Source of the DNA: Planctobacterium marinum
GTDB taxonomy: Bacteria > Pseudomonadota > Gammaproteobacteria > Enterobacterales > Alteromonadaceae
DNA: 64,000 nucleotides
Assembly: GCF_036322805.1 (NCBI RefSeq)
Contig: NZ_AP027272.1
Coordinates: forward strand, 4,774,001-4,838,000
Direction of reading: 5' to 3'
In this document: in pieces, positions 29,490 to 39,555 of the stretch
Layout of the letters: each line of letters begins with the position of its first letter
How positions within the stretch are numbered: position 1 is the stretch's first letter
Position numbers and translations under genes: made by a program
The notes under the pieces: model-generated
The model's input: only the letters and a program-made list of their open reading frames with translations
The model's database searches: none
What the model was told of the DNA's origin: nothing

Positions 29490-30767
29490 ATGCCTGTACC
29501 AGAAGTGCAAACAACACTGCCATCAAATAAAGACTGGATAGCTTGGCCGCGCATTGCTGCGATCTCAGCCATGGTGGCCTTTTCACTGCCCACCTTTATC
29601 ACCGGGCTGGAAGTGTCGCAATCCTTGAGCGTGCAAAGTGCCTTAATCGCAATGCTGGTTGGCTGCGTTATTCTCACCTTGATAGGAGGTGCCATGGGCA
29701 CTGTGGGTGTGCAAACCCGGATGAGCTCCTATCAGCTGGTGCGCATTGCCTTTGGAGATAAGGGCGCTGCAGCCATTAACCTGGCGTTCGCTTTGTCGTT
29801 ATTAGGCTGGTTTGGGGTGAACATCGACCTGTTCTCTGGTGCAGTCGTTGAATTATTTAAACAATATCAAGTGGAGAGTATCTCAGGTTTTGCCATCGAA
29901 CTAATCGCCGGAGCCTTGATGACACTCACCACCATTATCGGATTTTCCGCTATCAATCGCATTGCCTCTTGGATGGTGCCTGTCATTGCGTTAGTCACCT
30001 TGTTCATGCTCTACAATGCCTTGCAGATGTTGCCATTCAGTGAGTTTTTGCAAACGGGTAATAACGAAGATATCGCCATGAGTCAGGGGGTGAGTGCCAT
30101 CGTGGGTGCAATTATCATTGGTGCGATTATTCTGCCCGACATCACTCGCTTTAGTCGGCAAGCCAGAGGCGCCTGGCATACGGCTTTTTGGTCTTATCTG
30201 GTGGTGCAGTTATTGGTGATGGTGGTAGCGGCCTGGTCGGGTGCGGCAACGGGCAATACTGATATTTTACAACTGATGCTGGCCATTGGTTTGGGTGTGA
30301 TGGCATTTGCCATCGTGATCTGCGGCAGTTGGGTGCTCAATTCATTGAACCTCTACAGTACTTGTTTGAGTATCGGCGCTACCTGGCCCAAAGCGCAAAA
30401 CCACCTGTTTACCGGATTATTAGGGCTTGTGGGTATCGTCGCAGCGTCCTTTGATATTCTGGATTACTTTATCGGTTTTCTGGTGATCTTGTCGGCTATT
30501 TTTGTACCCGTCGCCGGAGTGATCCTGATTGATTATTTTCTGTTGTACAAACCCTTTTATTGCGCCAAAACACTGAACCAAAGCATTCCCTTTTCATGGG
30601 CTGCTGCCATCGCCTGGTTTGCGGGAGCCAGCTTAGCGGTTGCTGATATGTTTTACGCCATACCTACGCTTACCGGCATCAATGTGTTGGATGCCATCCT
30701 GTTATGTGGCTTGGTTTATTGGGGCTGCGGCAAAATGTTTTTTAATAGTAATCCGCCACCGGGCTGA
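29490..30767 (+). CDS. NCS1-type permease (cytosine/purine/hydantoin transporter family)
   Basis: 425 residues, about twelve membrane segments. CodB/NCS1 features include the helical unwinding segment GGAMGTVGVQTRMSSYQLVRIAFGDKGA near residues 67-93 and DITRFSR near 214. It is the first gene of a plus-strand cluster followed by a HyuA-like and a DUF917 gene. The likely substrate is therefore a cyclic amide or nucleobase degraded by those proteins. This is inference. Confidence 0.9.
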   Translation: MPVPEVQTTLPSNKDWIAWPRIAAISAMVAFSLPTFITGLEVSQSLSVQSALIAMLVGCVILTLIGGAMGTVGVQTRMSSYQLVRIAFGDKGAAAINLAFALSLLGWFGVNIDLFSGAVVELFKQYQVESISGFAIELIAGALMTLTTIIGFSAINRIASWMVPVIALVTLFMLYNALQMLPFSEFLQTGNNEDIAMSQGVSAIVGAIIIGAIILPDITRFSRQARGAWHTAFWSYLVVQLLVMVVAAWSGAATGNTDILQLMLAIGLGVMAFAIVICGSWVLNSLNLYSTCLSIGATWPKAQNHLFTGLLGLVGIVAASFDILDYFIGFLVILSAIFVPVAGVILIDYFLLYKPFYCAKTLNQSIPFSWAAAIAWFAGASLAVADMFYAIPTLTGINVLDAILLCGLVYWGCGKMFFNSNPPPG

Positions 30768-30860
30768 ATCTAATCCTTTAACTGAGATTAGTTCCATCCA
30801 CTTACACCCATTTGTTTAACTTGTAACTAGAGAATCTGAGCAGGATTCAGGAGTAACCCC

Positions 30861-32423
30861 ATGCGTATAGGTATCGATGTAGGAGGCACCCATACCGACG
30901 CCGTCTTAATGCACGGTGATAATTTGCTGGCCGCCACCAAAGCCCTCACCAGTCAGGACGTGACCTCTGGCATTGTTAGTGCCCTGCGTACAGTCATCAA
31001 AGAGTCTGGAATTAAAGCTCAGCAAATCCAGTCAGTAATGATTGGCACCACGCAATTTACCAATGCCGTGGTAGAGCGTCGTGAACTGGCCCCCACCGCC
31101 ATCATTCGATTGAGCTTGCCTTCAGGTGAAGGCTTACCACCGGGTTGTGACTGGCCTCAAGATCTGGTGCAAGCCATGCAATTGCAAAGCTATCAGGTTA
31201 ACGGCGGTTATCTCTACGATGGTTGGCCGTTAAGCGAAATAAACCTTGAGCAGCTGGAGTCGGTGGTTAGCGATATCAAAGCCAAAGGCATTCGCAATAT
31301 TGCCCTGGCCTCGGCTTTCTCCCCTATGAATTCTGAGCCAGAGTTCCAGGCACAGCGCTATATCGAACAGCACATCCCCGATGCCCAGATAACCCTTTCC
31401 CACAAGATGGGCAAACTGGGCATTCTTGAGCGAGAAAATGCCGCAGCGCTCAACGTGGCCCTGCTGCCTTTTGCTCAAAAAGTGGTACGAGCCTTTTTAC
31501 ATGCCTTGCAAAAAGAAGGACTGAGCTGCCCGATGTTTATCAGCCAAAACGACGGCACCTTGATGAATGCGGAATTTATCACAAGATACCCGGCGTTAAC
31601 CTTTTCTTCCGGCCCCACTAACTCATTACGGGGTGCCAGTAAGCTCACGGGAATTAAAGATGCCATCGTAGTAGATATCGGCGGCACCACGTCGGATATC
31701 GGTGTATTGCAGGATGGTTTCCCGCGGGAATCCAATGTGGTGATAGAGGTAGGCGGGGTGCGCACTAATTTTCGTATGCCAGATATTCAGGCGGTGGGCC
31801 TGGGTGGTGGCAGTATTGTACAAGACAACGGTAAACGCCTGGGGCCGCAATCCATAGGCCATAACCTGGTGAATGAAGGCTTAGTGTTTGGTGGCAATAC
31901 ACTTACCGCCACGGACATTATTGTGGCTATGGGCAAAGCGGAAATTGGCGATGCCACAAGACTGACGCAGCTTTCGCCCGACACCGTGAACAATGCCAGA
32001 GAGCAAATCAAAAGTATGCTGGATCAGCATATCGATATGATGAAGCCCGGCAGCAAACCCGTGCCTGTCATCTTGGTAGGTGGCGGTGCCATTCTGGTGC
32101 AAGATGAGCTGCAATCGGCTTCAAAGGTGATACGTCCGGAAAATGCCGCCGTGGCCAATGCCATTGGCGCCTCTATCGCCCAAATTGGTGGCGAAGCCGA
32201 AGCCATGTTGAATTACCGTAGCCTGTCCCGAGAGGCCGCCATCCAGCAGGTTAAACAGCAAGCCGTTGATAATGCCATTGCCGCAGGTGCCATCCCGGAC
32301 AGCCTGAAACTGGCAGATATCGAAGAGACCAGCATCCCTTACATGGACGATGGCAATATTAAACTCAGAGTCAAAGTGATTGGTGATATCACATTGTCAG
32401 CAGCAAAAGGAGTGTCAGCATGA
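30861..32423 (+). CDS. Hydantoinase/oxoprolinase-family protein (HyuA-like)
   Basis: 520 residues. The N-terminal ASKHA fold has a phosphate-binding GIDVGGTHTDAVLM start. It also has IGTTQFTNAVVERR, FSSGPTNSLRGA and VVDIGGTTSDIGVLQDGFPRE, all typical of the HyuA/oxoprolinase superfamily (ATP-dependent lactam or hydantoin opening, or acetophenone/acetone carboxylase subunits). It is shorter than full HyuA proteins, as in the HyuA-DUF917 pairs seen in many proteobacteria. The stop overlaps the DUF917 gene by 4 bases. A short CTAATC/GATTAG inverted repeat lies in the 93-base gap to the permease gene. Confidence 0.88.
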   Translation: MRIGIDVGGTHTDAVLMHGDNLLAATKALTSQDVTSGIVSALRTVIKESGIKAQQIQSVMIGTTQFTNAVVERRELAPTAIIRLSLPSGEGLPPGCDWPQDLVQAMQLQSYQVNGGYLYDGWPLSEINLEQLESVVSDIKAKGIRNIALASAFSPMNSEPEFQAQRYIEQHIPDAQITLSHKMGKLGILERENAAALNVALLPFAQKVVRAFLHALQKEGLSCPMFISQNDGTLMNAEFITRYPALTFSSGPTNSLRGASKLTGIKDAIVVDIGGTTSDIGVLQDGFPRESNVVIEVGGVRTNFRMPDIQAVGLGGGSIVQDNGKRLGPQSIGHNLVNEGLVFGGNTLTATDIIVAMGKAEIGDATRLTQLSPDTVNNAREQIKSMLDQHIDMMKPGSKPVPVILVGGGAILVQDELQSASKVIRPENAAVANAIGASIAQIGGEAEAMLNYRSLSREAAIQQVKQQAVDNAIAAGAIPDSLKLADIEETSIPYMDDGNIKLRVKVIGDITLSAAKGVSA

Positions 32424-33505
32424 AGATTACAGCAGCACAGTTAGACGATCTCGCTTTAGGCGCGGTATTTTTGGCCACCGGCGGTGGCGGCGATCCTTAT
32501 GTGCCCTTGTTACTGGCCAAACAGGCATTAGCCAAATACGGCGATGTTAGCCTGATACAAGCGCAAGAACTGGCAGATGACGCCACCATTATCACTTTAG
32601 GTGGTGTTGGCGCACCAACGGTTAGCCTGGAGTTATTGCCCTCGTTATCCGAGGCCGAAAATGCCTTAAACGCCTGGCAATCTCACACTGGCAAAAAGGT
32701 GGATGCCATCGCCGCTTTTGAAATAGGCGGTGCTAACTCTCTCTTGCCGTTGATTGCCGCAGCCGCAACCGGCATTCCTATTGTGGACGGTGACGGCATG
32801 GGCCGTGCCTTGCCTGAAGCACAAATGATGAGCTACGCCATTGAAGGCGTATGCCCCTCCCCAGCTATCGCCTGTGATTACCTGGGCAATATCACCACCT
32901 TTACTACCCCAGATACCGCTACCTATGAGCGCCATATCCGGGCACTGACAATGGCGTCGGGTGGTATGCTCACTACTGCAGAGCATCCCATGACCGGCGC
33001 ACAGTTAAAACAATCCATCATTCCCGGTACCTTGAGTTTCGCCATTGAGCTAGGAAAGCTTTTGCGCAGCCAAAGAGCCAATGCCCAGCAACACCTACCA
33101 GCTCTAAAGGCCCTGTTTAAAGACTCCTTGTATGGTGCTTGCGAACTATTGGGTTGCGGCAAGGTAGTAGACAAAAGTACACAAATAGTCGGCGGTTACG
33201 ATGTAGGAGAAGCCACTATCGTGGATTTTGCTGATGCCCAACGAGAAATTAAAATCAGCATCAAAAACGAATACTTACTGGCCACAGAAAACGACAAAGT
33301 ACTCACCTCTGTCCCGGATTTAATTGTGATCGTAGATTACGAATCAACCCAACCCATTAACGCGGAGCGACTGCGCTATGGTCAACGGGTGGCGATTTTC
33401 GCCATAGGCTGCCCGGATTTCTACCGCAGCGAAAAAGCCTTGGCAGCCGTCAGCCCCCGATGTTTTGGCTTTGATCTGGATTATGTGCCGTTGGAAACAA
33501 TGTGA
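32420..33505 (+). CDS. DUF917-family protein, partner of the HyuA-like protein
   Basis: 361 residues. The glycine-rich start LATGGGGDPYVPLLLAKQAL and EIGGANSLLPLIAAAATGIPIVDGDGMGRALPE near residues 92-124 are characteristic of DUF917. The family is nearly always encoded with hydantoinase-type genes and cytosine-type permeases, and its enzymatic role is not established to my knowledge. It is translationally coupled to the upstream gene and last in the cluster. Confidence 0.85.
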   Translation: MKITAAQLDDLALGAVFLATGGGGDPYVPLLLAKQALAKYGDVSLIQAQELADDATIITLGGVGAPTVSLELLPSLSEAENALNAWQSHTGKKVDAIAAFEIGGANSLLPLIAAAATGIPIVDGDGMGRALPEAQMMSYAIEGVCPSPAIACDYLGNITTFTTPDTATYERHIRALTMASGGMLTTAEHPMTGAQLKQSIIPGTLSFAIELGKLLRSQRANAQQHLPALKALFKDSLYGACELLGCGKVVDKSTQIVGGYDVGEATIVDFADAQREIKISIKNEYLLATENDKVLTSVPDLIVIVDYESTQPINAERLRYGQRVAIFAIGCPDFYRSEKALAAVSPRCFGFDLDYVPLETM

Positions 33506-33543
33506 GGTTAAAAAAAGAATCTTAAGTGGTTTTTCAAATCCCA

Positions 33544-34404
33544 CTACCTGGCTAACGTCTTTATTTTTGCGACAACTAAGTCTGGATCTGAAATATGTAA
33601 ATGATGTTTTTCCGACTCTGAATAAATGATTTCGACATTAGTCGAAAGTGATTTGAAATATTCTTCTGCACCCTGTTCTAATACTTCCATTCTTTTCGCT
33701 ATCTTATCTGGCACAAAAGCAGGGTCGTAGGATTCTCCGGTTTGTTTGGCGCGAATGACAATTATAGGCTTAGAGTCAAAACCTTTGGAGTTTGATAGTT
33801 GTTTATAACTCTCCATATGATCAACGTTTTCTGGAACTCTTTCGAACATTGGATTTAGTACAGTTTTCTCAAATTCCATGTAACGTTTTAATTCTTCGTT
33901 GTCGGTTTCAAAACTTTGAGGCCAACGAGTACCCATTGTGTAAAAGTACCCAAGAGTAGGAGGAGCGATAAACACAGCACCTGATACTTCATCTGGATAG
34001 AGGTTGTTGTATGCAGTAACTACATATGAAGCGTAAGAACCTCCAGCAAAATAATATGGTGGGTTTATGTTTGCGCTAGCTAAAAGAGCACGAAGGCGAT
34101 TAGCGGTATCGTTAATCGTAAAAGGAACGGGCCCTTTTTCGCTTTTTCCTAAGCCAGAACGATCGTAAAGACAAATACTGTAATGGTCTTTGAGTTTATT
34201 AATACTATTTAACCAGACTCCATCCGAGCCTGAGCGACCGAAACCTTGTTCTAATATTAATTTTGGCTTGTCATTCTCATAACATTCCAAATAAAGGCTA
34301 TAACCGCCCACATCAAACATGCCAGATTTGGTTGCAATAAGTTCTTCGGCTGAAGTATGCAAGCTTGGCAATATTAAACATACAAGTAAAAGTCTATAAA
34401 ACAT
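33544..34404 (-). CDS. Secreted alpha/beta hydrolase
   Basis: 286 residues with a signal peptide (FYRLLLVCLILPSLHTSAEE). The lipase-type pattern is intact: oxyanion region LEQGFGRSGSDG, RSGLGKSEKG near residue 87, nucleophile AGGSYAS near 118-124, and a C-terminal histidine in SEKHHLHIS near 270. The substrate is unknown. By eye the gene and the flanking gap (34405-34544) are more AT-rich than neighbouring genes, which could mean recent transfer. It is convergent with the HyuA/DUF917 cluster. Confidence 0.85.
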   Translation of the reverse strand: MFYRLLLVCLILPSLHTSAEELIATKSGMFDVGGYSLYLECYENDKPKLILEQGFGRSGSDGVWLNSINKLKDHYSICLYDRSGLGKSEKGPVPFTINDTANRLRALLASANINPPYYFAGGSYASYVVTAYNNLYPDEVSGAVFIAPPTLGYFYTMGTRWPQSFETDNEELKRYMEFEKTVLNPMFERVPENVDHMESYKQLSNSKGFDSKPIIVIRAKQTGESYDPAFVPDKIAKRMEVLEQGAEEYFKSLSTNVEIIYSESEKHHLHISDPDLVVAKIKTLAR

Positions 34405-34544
34405 GGTGATTCCTTTCTCATGGGACTTAACATTCTTACTAAAAGCCGTAGAAGTAATGTCTACAGCGATCAGGCGCTTGTTTAATCAGTATACTAAAAA
34501 AACCTTAATATGAATGCTATATAACAATACTAGTTCGGAGATCT

Positions 34545-34577
34545 ACAAAAAAGCCGGGCACCCTAAGGTAGCCCGGC
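34545..34577 (-). terminator. Rho-independent terminator of the nuclease gene
   Basis: GCCGGGC (34553-34559) and GCCCGGC (34571-34577) form a strong GC stem with an 11-base loop. On the minus strand it is followed by TTTTTT. It sits 29 bases after the nuclease stop. Confidence 0.9.
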
Positions 34578-34605
34578 CTCCACTCTCGGAGCGTTGAGAG
34601 TTTAA

Positions 34606-37212
34606 CTAGTTGTGGCTGTAGGCCTTCATGGAAACATCGGAGTACTTCTTATCACCACGGATACGGATATACCAGGTGCCGGCTTCGGGTGCATCTATCA
34701 CACAGCTTTCGCTGGTGCCTGCAGTGTCTGACTTGCAGTCATAATGGCCATCGGTGGGCTTTTTGCCATGCTCAATCACCATATACAAATCGCCGCTACC
34801 GCCTTCGGTGGAAACCTCTAACATCTTCATGCCTTCTGGCAATTCAAAGCTGTAAGTTCTCCAGCCTGGGTTGCCGGATAAATCAGACCAGCTTTTCTGA
34901 TACTCATCGTACGTATCCAGCTCGATGATCACCGGATCGTGATCAGACGCGCGGTATGCGTTTGGCGCATACAAGTTAGCTTGCTGATAATCGGATTTGT
35001 ATTCTACATTGTAATCCAGCGCGATGGGCTCATCGGCGTTGATGTGCCAGTCGGTGACGCTTTTCACTTTTTTGCTTAAGCTGGCTGAGGCAAAAGCGTG
35101 ATCCAAACTACCTGACTCGCCGCGGTAGATGTAAGAATGGTTGTGACTACCGAGGTATTCTTCCTTTAGGGCAGTTAAACCATTGTCTTTAAAGGCGGTG
35201 ATGGGATCTTCCATGCCATAAGCATTGATATCACCCAGGATCATGATGTCTGATTCAGCTTTACCGGTTGGATTACCCGCTAACCAACCCATCAGTTCAT
35301 TTGCCGCTAAGACTCGCGTGGCATTCCAACAACCCTGACCATCACCTAAGTCCTGGTCAGCACCTTCGGCTCGGCTACAACTACCTTTGGAGCGCAGGTG
35401 AGCCACTACAAAGGTTAATTCATCATTATTAGATAAATCTCTGAAGGTTTGTGCCACTGGCGCACGGTTACCGTAATCAAAGGGCACTTCAGTGGTATGG
35501 GCGGCAGTACCAGCCTCTTCCACCATATCTTTGCGATATATGATGGCTGAAGTGATTTTATCAGTACCGATGTTGTCGGCATTAAAGTCAACGAATGCCC
35601 ACTCGCCTTCGGAGGCACTATCATTCAAACCATTAACCAGATCCGTAATAGCACTGAACTCACCGAAGCCGTCGTTTTCAACTTCTAATAAACCTACAAT
35701 GTGAGCGTCCATCGCCAGGATAGCAGCAATAGTTTTATCTCTCTGACGCACAAATTCTTCCATCGAATCAGCACCACGAGAGGTGGGGAAACCTGCGCCC
35801 TGGCCGTCGCCATTAAAGTAGTTAAGTACGTTGTAGCTGGCTACACGCAGTTCACCCTCGTAAGTGTATTGAGGGTTTTCGCTACGTGGGTTGGCATCAA
35901 CAAAAGTCAGTGCCTCAGTAGGATGGATACGGTATTTGCTGAAACCGTAGGTAACTACCCCGGTAACGCCTTCGATTTCAGTGCCGGCACGCAAGGTATT
36001 CGCGGCGCTAAGCTCTGGCGCAGGATACGGGATAGCATCCGGGTTTTGCTGAGTGCTGCCATCGTCGATAGTGATTTGATTCAGCGCGTTAGCTGCCGCT
36101 ACAGCATTGGCAGCGTCACCCGGTGTCGCGATTTGCGTTGGATTGTACAAACGGCCATTGGAGACAATGATTTCCCCATAGCGGCTCAAGCTGTAGTCAT
36201 CAGATACCGTTAAGGTTTGAGGCATGTTAACCAGCATACCTTCAACACTTTCCAGCGCAGAAGCACTTTCTACCGGCAAAGAAATGCTCGCTGGCGTTAC
36301 GCTTGCACCGCTGGCACACACTTCCAGCGCAGCAACATTACCTAACTGGGTGGCACCGTAATATTCCTGAACTTCTGCCACAAGACGCACTGTGTCGCCA
36401 ACGTTGACAGCATTATTGCTGTCGTAAACAAAGATACCTTCTGAGGTATTCGCATCGCTATCGTTATCAGCATCTTCTTCTTGCAGGAAATAACCTTTTA
36501 ATTGGTCACTTTCCTGTAAATCAGCAGTGACAACGGCTTCTACCACCACGGTATTGCCTTTTAAGGGGCTTTCATCACCCGCCCCCTGCACGGCGCTTAA
36601 CAAAGTTGCCGCATCAGAGCAAAGTCCCAAGTCAACGCTATTGTTATCATCGTCAGTTGCGCCGTGCTTGCCTAAATCGTCAAAGCTGTTCTTGTCGAAT
36701 ACCTGCCATTCTGCATCGGGATAAAAGGCATCGAAGGGGTTTACATCACCACTTACAATGCCGCTGATACGACGCAAGGTACGATCTTTAGTTGTCACGC
36801 CATTGCTATACCAGCTAGAGCCAGGGTCCACACCCACCTGGCCGATAGAATCGATAACTTCCCCATTTTTAGTGAGCACAACGGCATCATCACCATTAAA
36901 CCAGCTGCCACTTTTAACCTGATTCGCCACATCTAAAATGGCTTGTGCCGAGCTGCCGTGGGCAACGACATAGGCGGCGTCTGAGGCCAATGTGCCTTCT
37001 AGCACAATGCTATAACCTAAGGTGGTTTTGCCATTGAAATAGTATTCAAGTTGATATTGAGACAAATCAATAGCTGCGCCCGTTGGATTGTGCAACTCAA
37101 TGGCTTTGTTGTAGCTGCTGCCTTCGACATATTCTGAAATGTAAATATCGTCAGCAACTGCGGTTGAGGCTGCCATTACTGCAGCGGTCACCAGGGAAAG
37201 TTTGGTCAACAT
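34606..37212 (-). CDS. exeM: ExeM/NucH-type extracellular endonuclease
   Basis: 868 residues. A signal peptide (about 20) leads to a lamin-tail-like domain (20-150: IYISEYVEGSSYNKAIELHNPTG). An OB-fold ExeM region follows (200-440), then an endonuclease/exonuclease/phosphatase domain (about 455-780) with VASYNVLNYF, LLEVENDGFG, ILGDINAYGMEDP, LDHAFAS and ASDHDP. A C-terminal pre-peptidase-like beta domain (790-868) has a Cys pair around CKSDTAGTSESC. It degrades extracellular DNA for nutrients or biofilm release. Shewanella-type ExeM proteins can end in a GlyGly-CTERM membrane anchor, and none is seen here (end MKAYSHN), so release into the medium is likely. A terminator follows. Confidence 0.92.
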   Translation of the reverse strand: MLTKLSLVTAAVMAASTAVADDIYISEYVEGSSYNKAIELHNPTGAAIDLSQYQLEYYFNGKTTLGYSIVLEGTLASDAAYVVAHGSSAQAILDVANQVKSGSWFNGDDAVVLTKNGEVIDSIGQVGVDPGSSWYSNGVTTKDRTLRRISGIVSGDVNPFDAFYPDAEWQVFDKNSFDDLGKHGATDDDNNSVDLGLCSDAATLLSAVQGAGDESPLKGNTVVVEAVVTADLQESDQLKGYFLQEEDADNDSDANTSEGIFVYDSNNAVNVGDTVRLVAEVQEYYGATQLGNVAALEVCASGASVTPASISLPVESASALESVEGMLVNMPQTLTVSDDYSLSRYGEIIVSNGRLYNPTQIATPGDAANAVAAANALNQITIDDGSTQQNPDAIPYPAPELSAANTLRAGTEIEGVTGVVTYGFSKYRIHPTEALTFVDANPRSENPQYTYEGELRVASYNVLNYFNGDGQGAGFPTSRGADSMEEFVRQRDKTIAAILAMDAHIVGLLEVENDGFGEFSAITDLVNGLNDSASEGEWAFVDFNADNIGTDKITSAIIYRKDMVEEAGTAAHTTEVPFDYGNRAPVAQTFRDLSNNDELTFVVAHLRSKGSCSRAEGADQDLGDGQGCWNATRVLAANELMGWLAGNPTGKAESDIMILGDINAYGMEDPITAFKDNGLTALKEEYLGSHNHSYIYRGESGSLDHAFASASLSKKVKSVTDWHINADEPIALDYNVEYKSDYQQANLYAPNAYRASDHDPVIIELDTYDEYQKSWSDLSGNPGWRTYSFELPEGMKMLEVSTEGGSGDLYMVIEHGKKPTDGHYDCKSDTAGTSESCVIDAPEAGTWYIRIRGDKKYSDVSMKAYSHN

Positions 37213-37526
37213 GGATTTATTCCTGTAATCATTCAGTAGGGGTTCACAGCGATTTACTTTGTCGCAGTGTGCGTCGTCATTCAGGCGCTACTTTGCCCGA
37301 TTTAATTAAGACAGGAAGGATTTTTATAAAAACATAATATTCCATTAACAACGCAGTAAAATCAGTTACTTAGCCTATATTGAATAAGCTTACTTATGTC
37401 ATTGAGTAAGTTTTTAACGCTCGCAACTGGTAACAACTCAGCATTTCAGTGAGCCAAAATTTGGGTAAGATACATATCCGACAGATGGATGTCGGTGTGG
37501 TGCTAAATGATAATTAACCCTAATAC
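37213..37526. other. Intergenic region upstream of the nuclease gene
   Basis: This 314-base gap holds the nuclease promoter region and two inverted repeats with no assigned function: CTTACT (37389-37394)/AGTAAG (37405-37410) and CCGACA (37478-37483)/TGTCGG (37490-37495). No gene is seen. Confidence 0.5.
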
Positions 37527-37554
37527 AAAAAACCCGCCGTAAAGAGGCGGGTTT
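37527..37554 (-). terminator. Rho-independent terminator after hslU
   Basis: AAACCCGCC (37530-37538) and GGCGGGTTT (37546-37554) form a 9-bp stem with a 7-base loop, followed on the minus strand by a run of T. It lies 24 bases after the hslU stop. Confidence 0.92.
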
Positions 37555-37578
37555 AAAAATGCATTAAGTGCTATTGGC

Positions 37579-38907
37579 TCAGAGAATAAAGCGACTTAAG
37601 TCTTCGTTCTCTACCAGTGACTCCAGATGATCATCAACGTATTTAGCGTCAATCACCACGGCTTCACCGTCCATTTCTGAGGCGTCATAAGAGATATCTT
37701 CCATCAAACGCTCCAGAACTGTGTGCAAACGACGGGCGCCGATGTTTTCTGTGGTTTCATTCACCTGCCATGCGGCATGGGCGATGCGGTCGATACCATC
37801 TTCAGAGAAAGTCAGGCTAACGCCTTCAGTTGCCATTAGCGCTTGGTATTGCTCAGTCAACGAAGCATTGGGCTCGGTTAAGATGCGTTTGAAATCGTCG
37901 GTGGTCAGCGCCGATAACTCCACGCGAATAGGTAAGCGACCCTGCAATTCCGGGATCAAATCACTGGGCTTAGCCATCTGGAACGCACCAGATGCAATAA
38001 ACAGAATGTGGTCGGTTTTCACCATGCCGTGCTTGGTGCTCACGGTAGAGCCTTCTACCAGGGGCAGTAAGTCCCGCTGTACACCTTCGCGAGAAACATC
38101 GGCGCTGCTGACATTTTCGCGCTTACAAATTTTATCAATCTCATCGATAAACACGATGCCATTTTGCTCGACGGCATCCAGCGCTTTTTCTTTCAGCTCT
38201 TCCTGGTTTACCAACTTAGCAGCTTCTTCTTCCACCAGCAGTTTAAGTGCGTCTTTAACCTTCAGCTTTTTCTTCTTCTTTTGCGAGCCAGATAAATTCT
38301 GGAACATGCCCTGAAGCTGATTGGTCATCTCTTCCATGCCGGGCGGTGCCATAATTTCAACACCCACCTGAGGTAGAGACACGTCGATTTCGATTTCTTT
38401 ATCGTCCAATTGGCCTTCGCGCAATTTCTTGCGGAAGATTTGGCGCGAGCCTTTATCTTCAGTGGCTTCTTTCTCACCCCAGACATTTTCAGCGGGCGGT
38501 AACAATGCATCAAGAATTCGCTCTTCTGCAGCTTCTTCAGCGCGATAGCGCACTTTGGCCAGCTCTTGCTCTTTGGTCATCTTCACCGCGATATCGGCTA
38601 AATCCCGAATGATGGTCTCAACTTCTTTGCCCACATAACCTACTTCAGTGAATTTAGTGGCTTCTACCTTGATGAAAGGTGCGTTAGCCAGTTTCGCCAG
38701 TCGACGGGCAATCTCAGTTTTACCGACACCCGTTGGGCCAATCATTAAAATGTTTTTCGGAGTAACTTCTTGGCGCAACTCCATTTCCAGTTGCATGCGA
38801 CGCCAGCGATTACGCAAGGCGATAGCGACGGCACGCTTGGCGTTTTGCTGGCCGATAATATGATTGTCTAGTTCGTGGACAATTTCACGAGGGGTCATTT
38901 CAGACAT
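37579..38907 (-). CDS. hslU: ATPase subunit of the HslVU (ClpYQ) protease
   Basis: Hexameric AAA+ unfoldase that feeds substrates to HslV. It is about 443 residues from ATG 38907 ([14 protein letters not shown]). A longer frame from 39084 overlaps hslV and is rejected. Walker [18 protein letters not shown] lies near 55-71, Walker [11 protein letters not shown] near 250, and the pore motif is GYVGKE. The I-domain is acidic/basic rich ([22 protein letters not shown]). The C-terminal tail DLSRFIL is the segment that docks into HslV. It starts 13 bases after hslV. Confidence 0.98.
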   Translation of the reverse strand: MSEMTPREIVHELDNHIIGQQNAKRAVAIALRNRWRRMQLEMELRQEVTPKNILMIGPTGVGKTEIARRLAKLANAPFIKVEATKFTEVGYVGKEVETIIRDLADIAVKMTKEQELAKVRYRAEEAAEERILDALLPPAENVWGEKEATEDKGSRQIFRKKLREGQLDDKEIEIDVSLPQVGVEIMAPPGMEEMTNQLQGMFQNLSGSQKKKKKLKVKDALKLLVEEEAAKLVNQEELKEKALDAVEQNGIVFIDEIDKICKRENVSSADVSREGVQRDLLPLVEGSTVSTKHGMVKTDHILFIASGAFQMAKPSDLIPELQGRLPIRVELSALTTDDFKRILTEPNASLTEQYQALMATEGVSLTFSEDGIDRIAHAAWQVNETTENIGARRLHTVLERLMEDISYDASEMDGEAVVIDAKYVDDHLESLVENEDLSRFIL

Positions 38908-38920
38908 ACTTAATCCTGAT

Positions 38921-39445
38921 CTAATAATCCAGTGTTTCCACAGTCTGGCTGTGATTGGTGAAGACGCAAATACTGCCGGCGATAAACAGGCTCTTCTCAG
39001 CGATATCTTTGGCAGACAGTTCGGTATTTTCCAACAGCGCAGTAGCCGAAGCTTGAGCGTAGTTGCCACCTGAACCAATGGCAATTAAATCCATCTCCGG
39101 CTGAATAACATCACCGTTACCGGTAATGATTAACGAGGCAGTTTCATCAGCAACAGCCAATAACGCTTCTAAGCGACGCAGCATACGGTCAGTACGCCAG
39201 TCTTTGGCTAATTCTACTGCGGCTTTGGTAAGATGCCCCTGATGCTTTTCCAGTTTAGATTCGAAACGCTCAAATAAGGTAAAGGCATCGGCAGTACCAC
39301 CAGCGAAACCAGCTAATACTTTATCATTGTATAGACGGCGTACTTTTTTGGCATTACCTTTCATCACGGTATTGCCCAATGAAACCTGACCATCACCGGC
39401 CATTACCACCTGATTGCCTCGGCGGACAGACACTATCGTTGTCAT
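38921..39445 (-). CDS. hslV: Peptidase subunit of the HslVU protease
   Basis: Threonine peptidase, two stacked hexamers. It is 174 residues from ATG 39445, which exposes the catalytic N-terminal Thr ([10 protein letters not shown]). An in-frame upstream ATG at 39499 would bury it. [22 protein letters not shown] and [15 protein letters not shown] are characteristic. It is first gene of the hslVU operon and carries a heat-shock-type promoter upstream. Confidence 0.98.
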   Translation of the reverse strand: MTTIVSVRRGNQVVMAGDGQVSLGNTVMKGNAKKVRRLYNDKVLAGFAGGTADAFTLFERFESKLEKHQGHLTKAAVELAKDWRTDRMLRRLEALLAVADETASLIITGNGDVIQPEMDLIAIGSGGNYAQASATALLENTELSAKDIAEKSLFIAGSICVFTNHSQTVETLDY

Positions 39446-39511
39446 TTTGATTCCTGCGTTATGTAGCGGGGTAAAAATATATAAACCGCGCTTATTCAAA
39501 CTATCTGCAGT

Positions 39512-39539
39512 TTGTGGGGGTGATTAGTTTGATTTCAAG
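39512..39539 (-). promoter_or_regulatory. Sigma-32 heat-shock promoter of hslVU
   Basis: On the minus strand CTTGAAA (39533-39539) and CCCCCACAA (39512-39520) are separated by 12 bases, close to the sigma-32 consensus CTTGAAA-N11..16-CCCCATnT. It lies about 65-95 bases ahead of the hslV ATG, where it is expected for a heat-induced protease operon. Confidence 0.8.
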
Positions 39540-39555
39540 CTTTTTGTGCTGGCAA

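Noticed and set aside
35701-36213. 170-codon open frame opposite the nuclease gene
   Set aside because: Antisense to a clearly coding region; the composition fits a shadow frame and no domain is seen.
37721-38314. 197-codon open frame on the plus strand opposite hslU
   Set aside because: It mirrors hslU codons, has no plausible start signal, and hslU is complete and conserved on the other strand.
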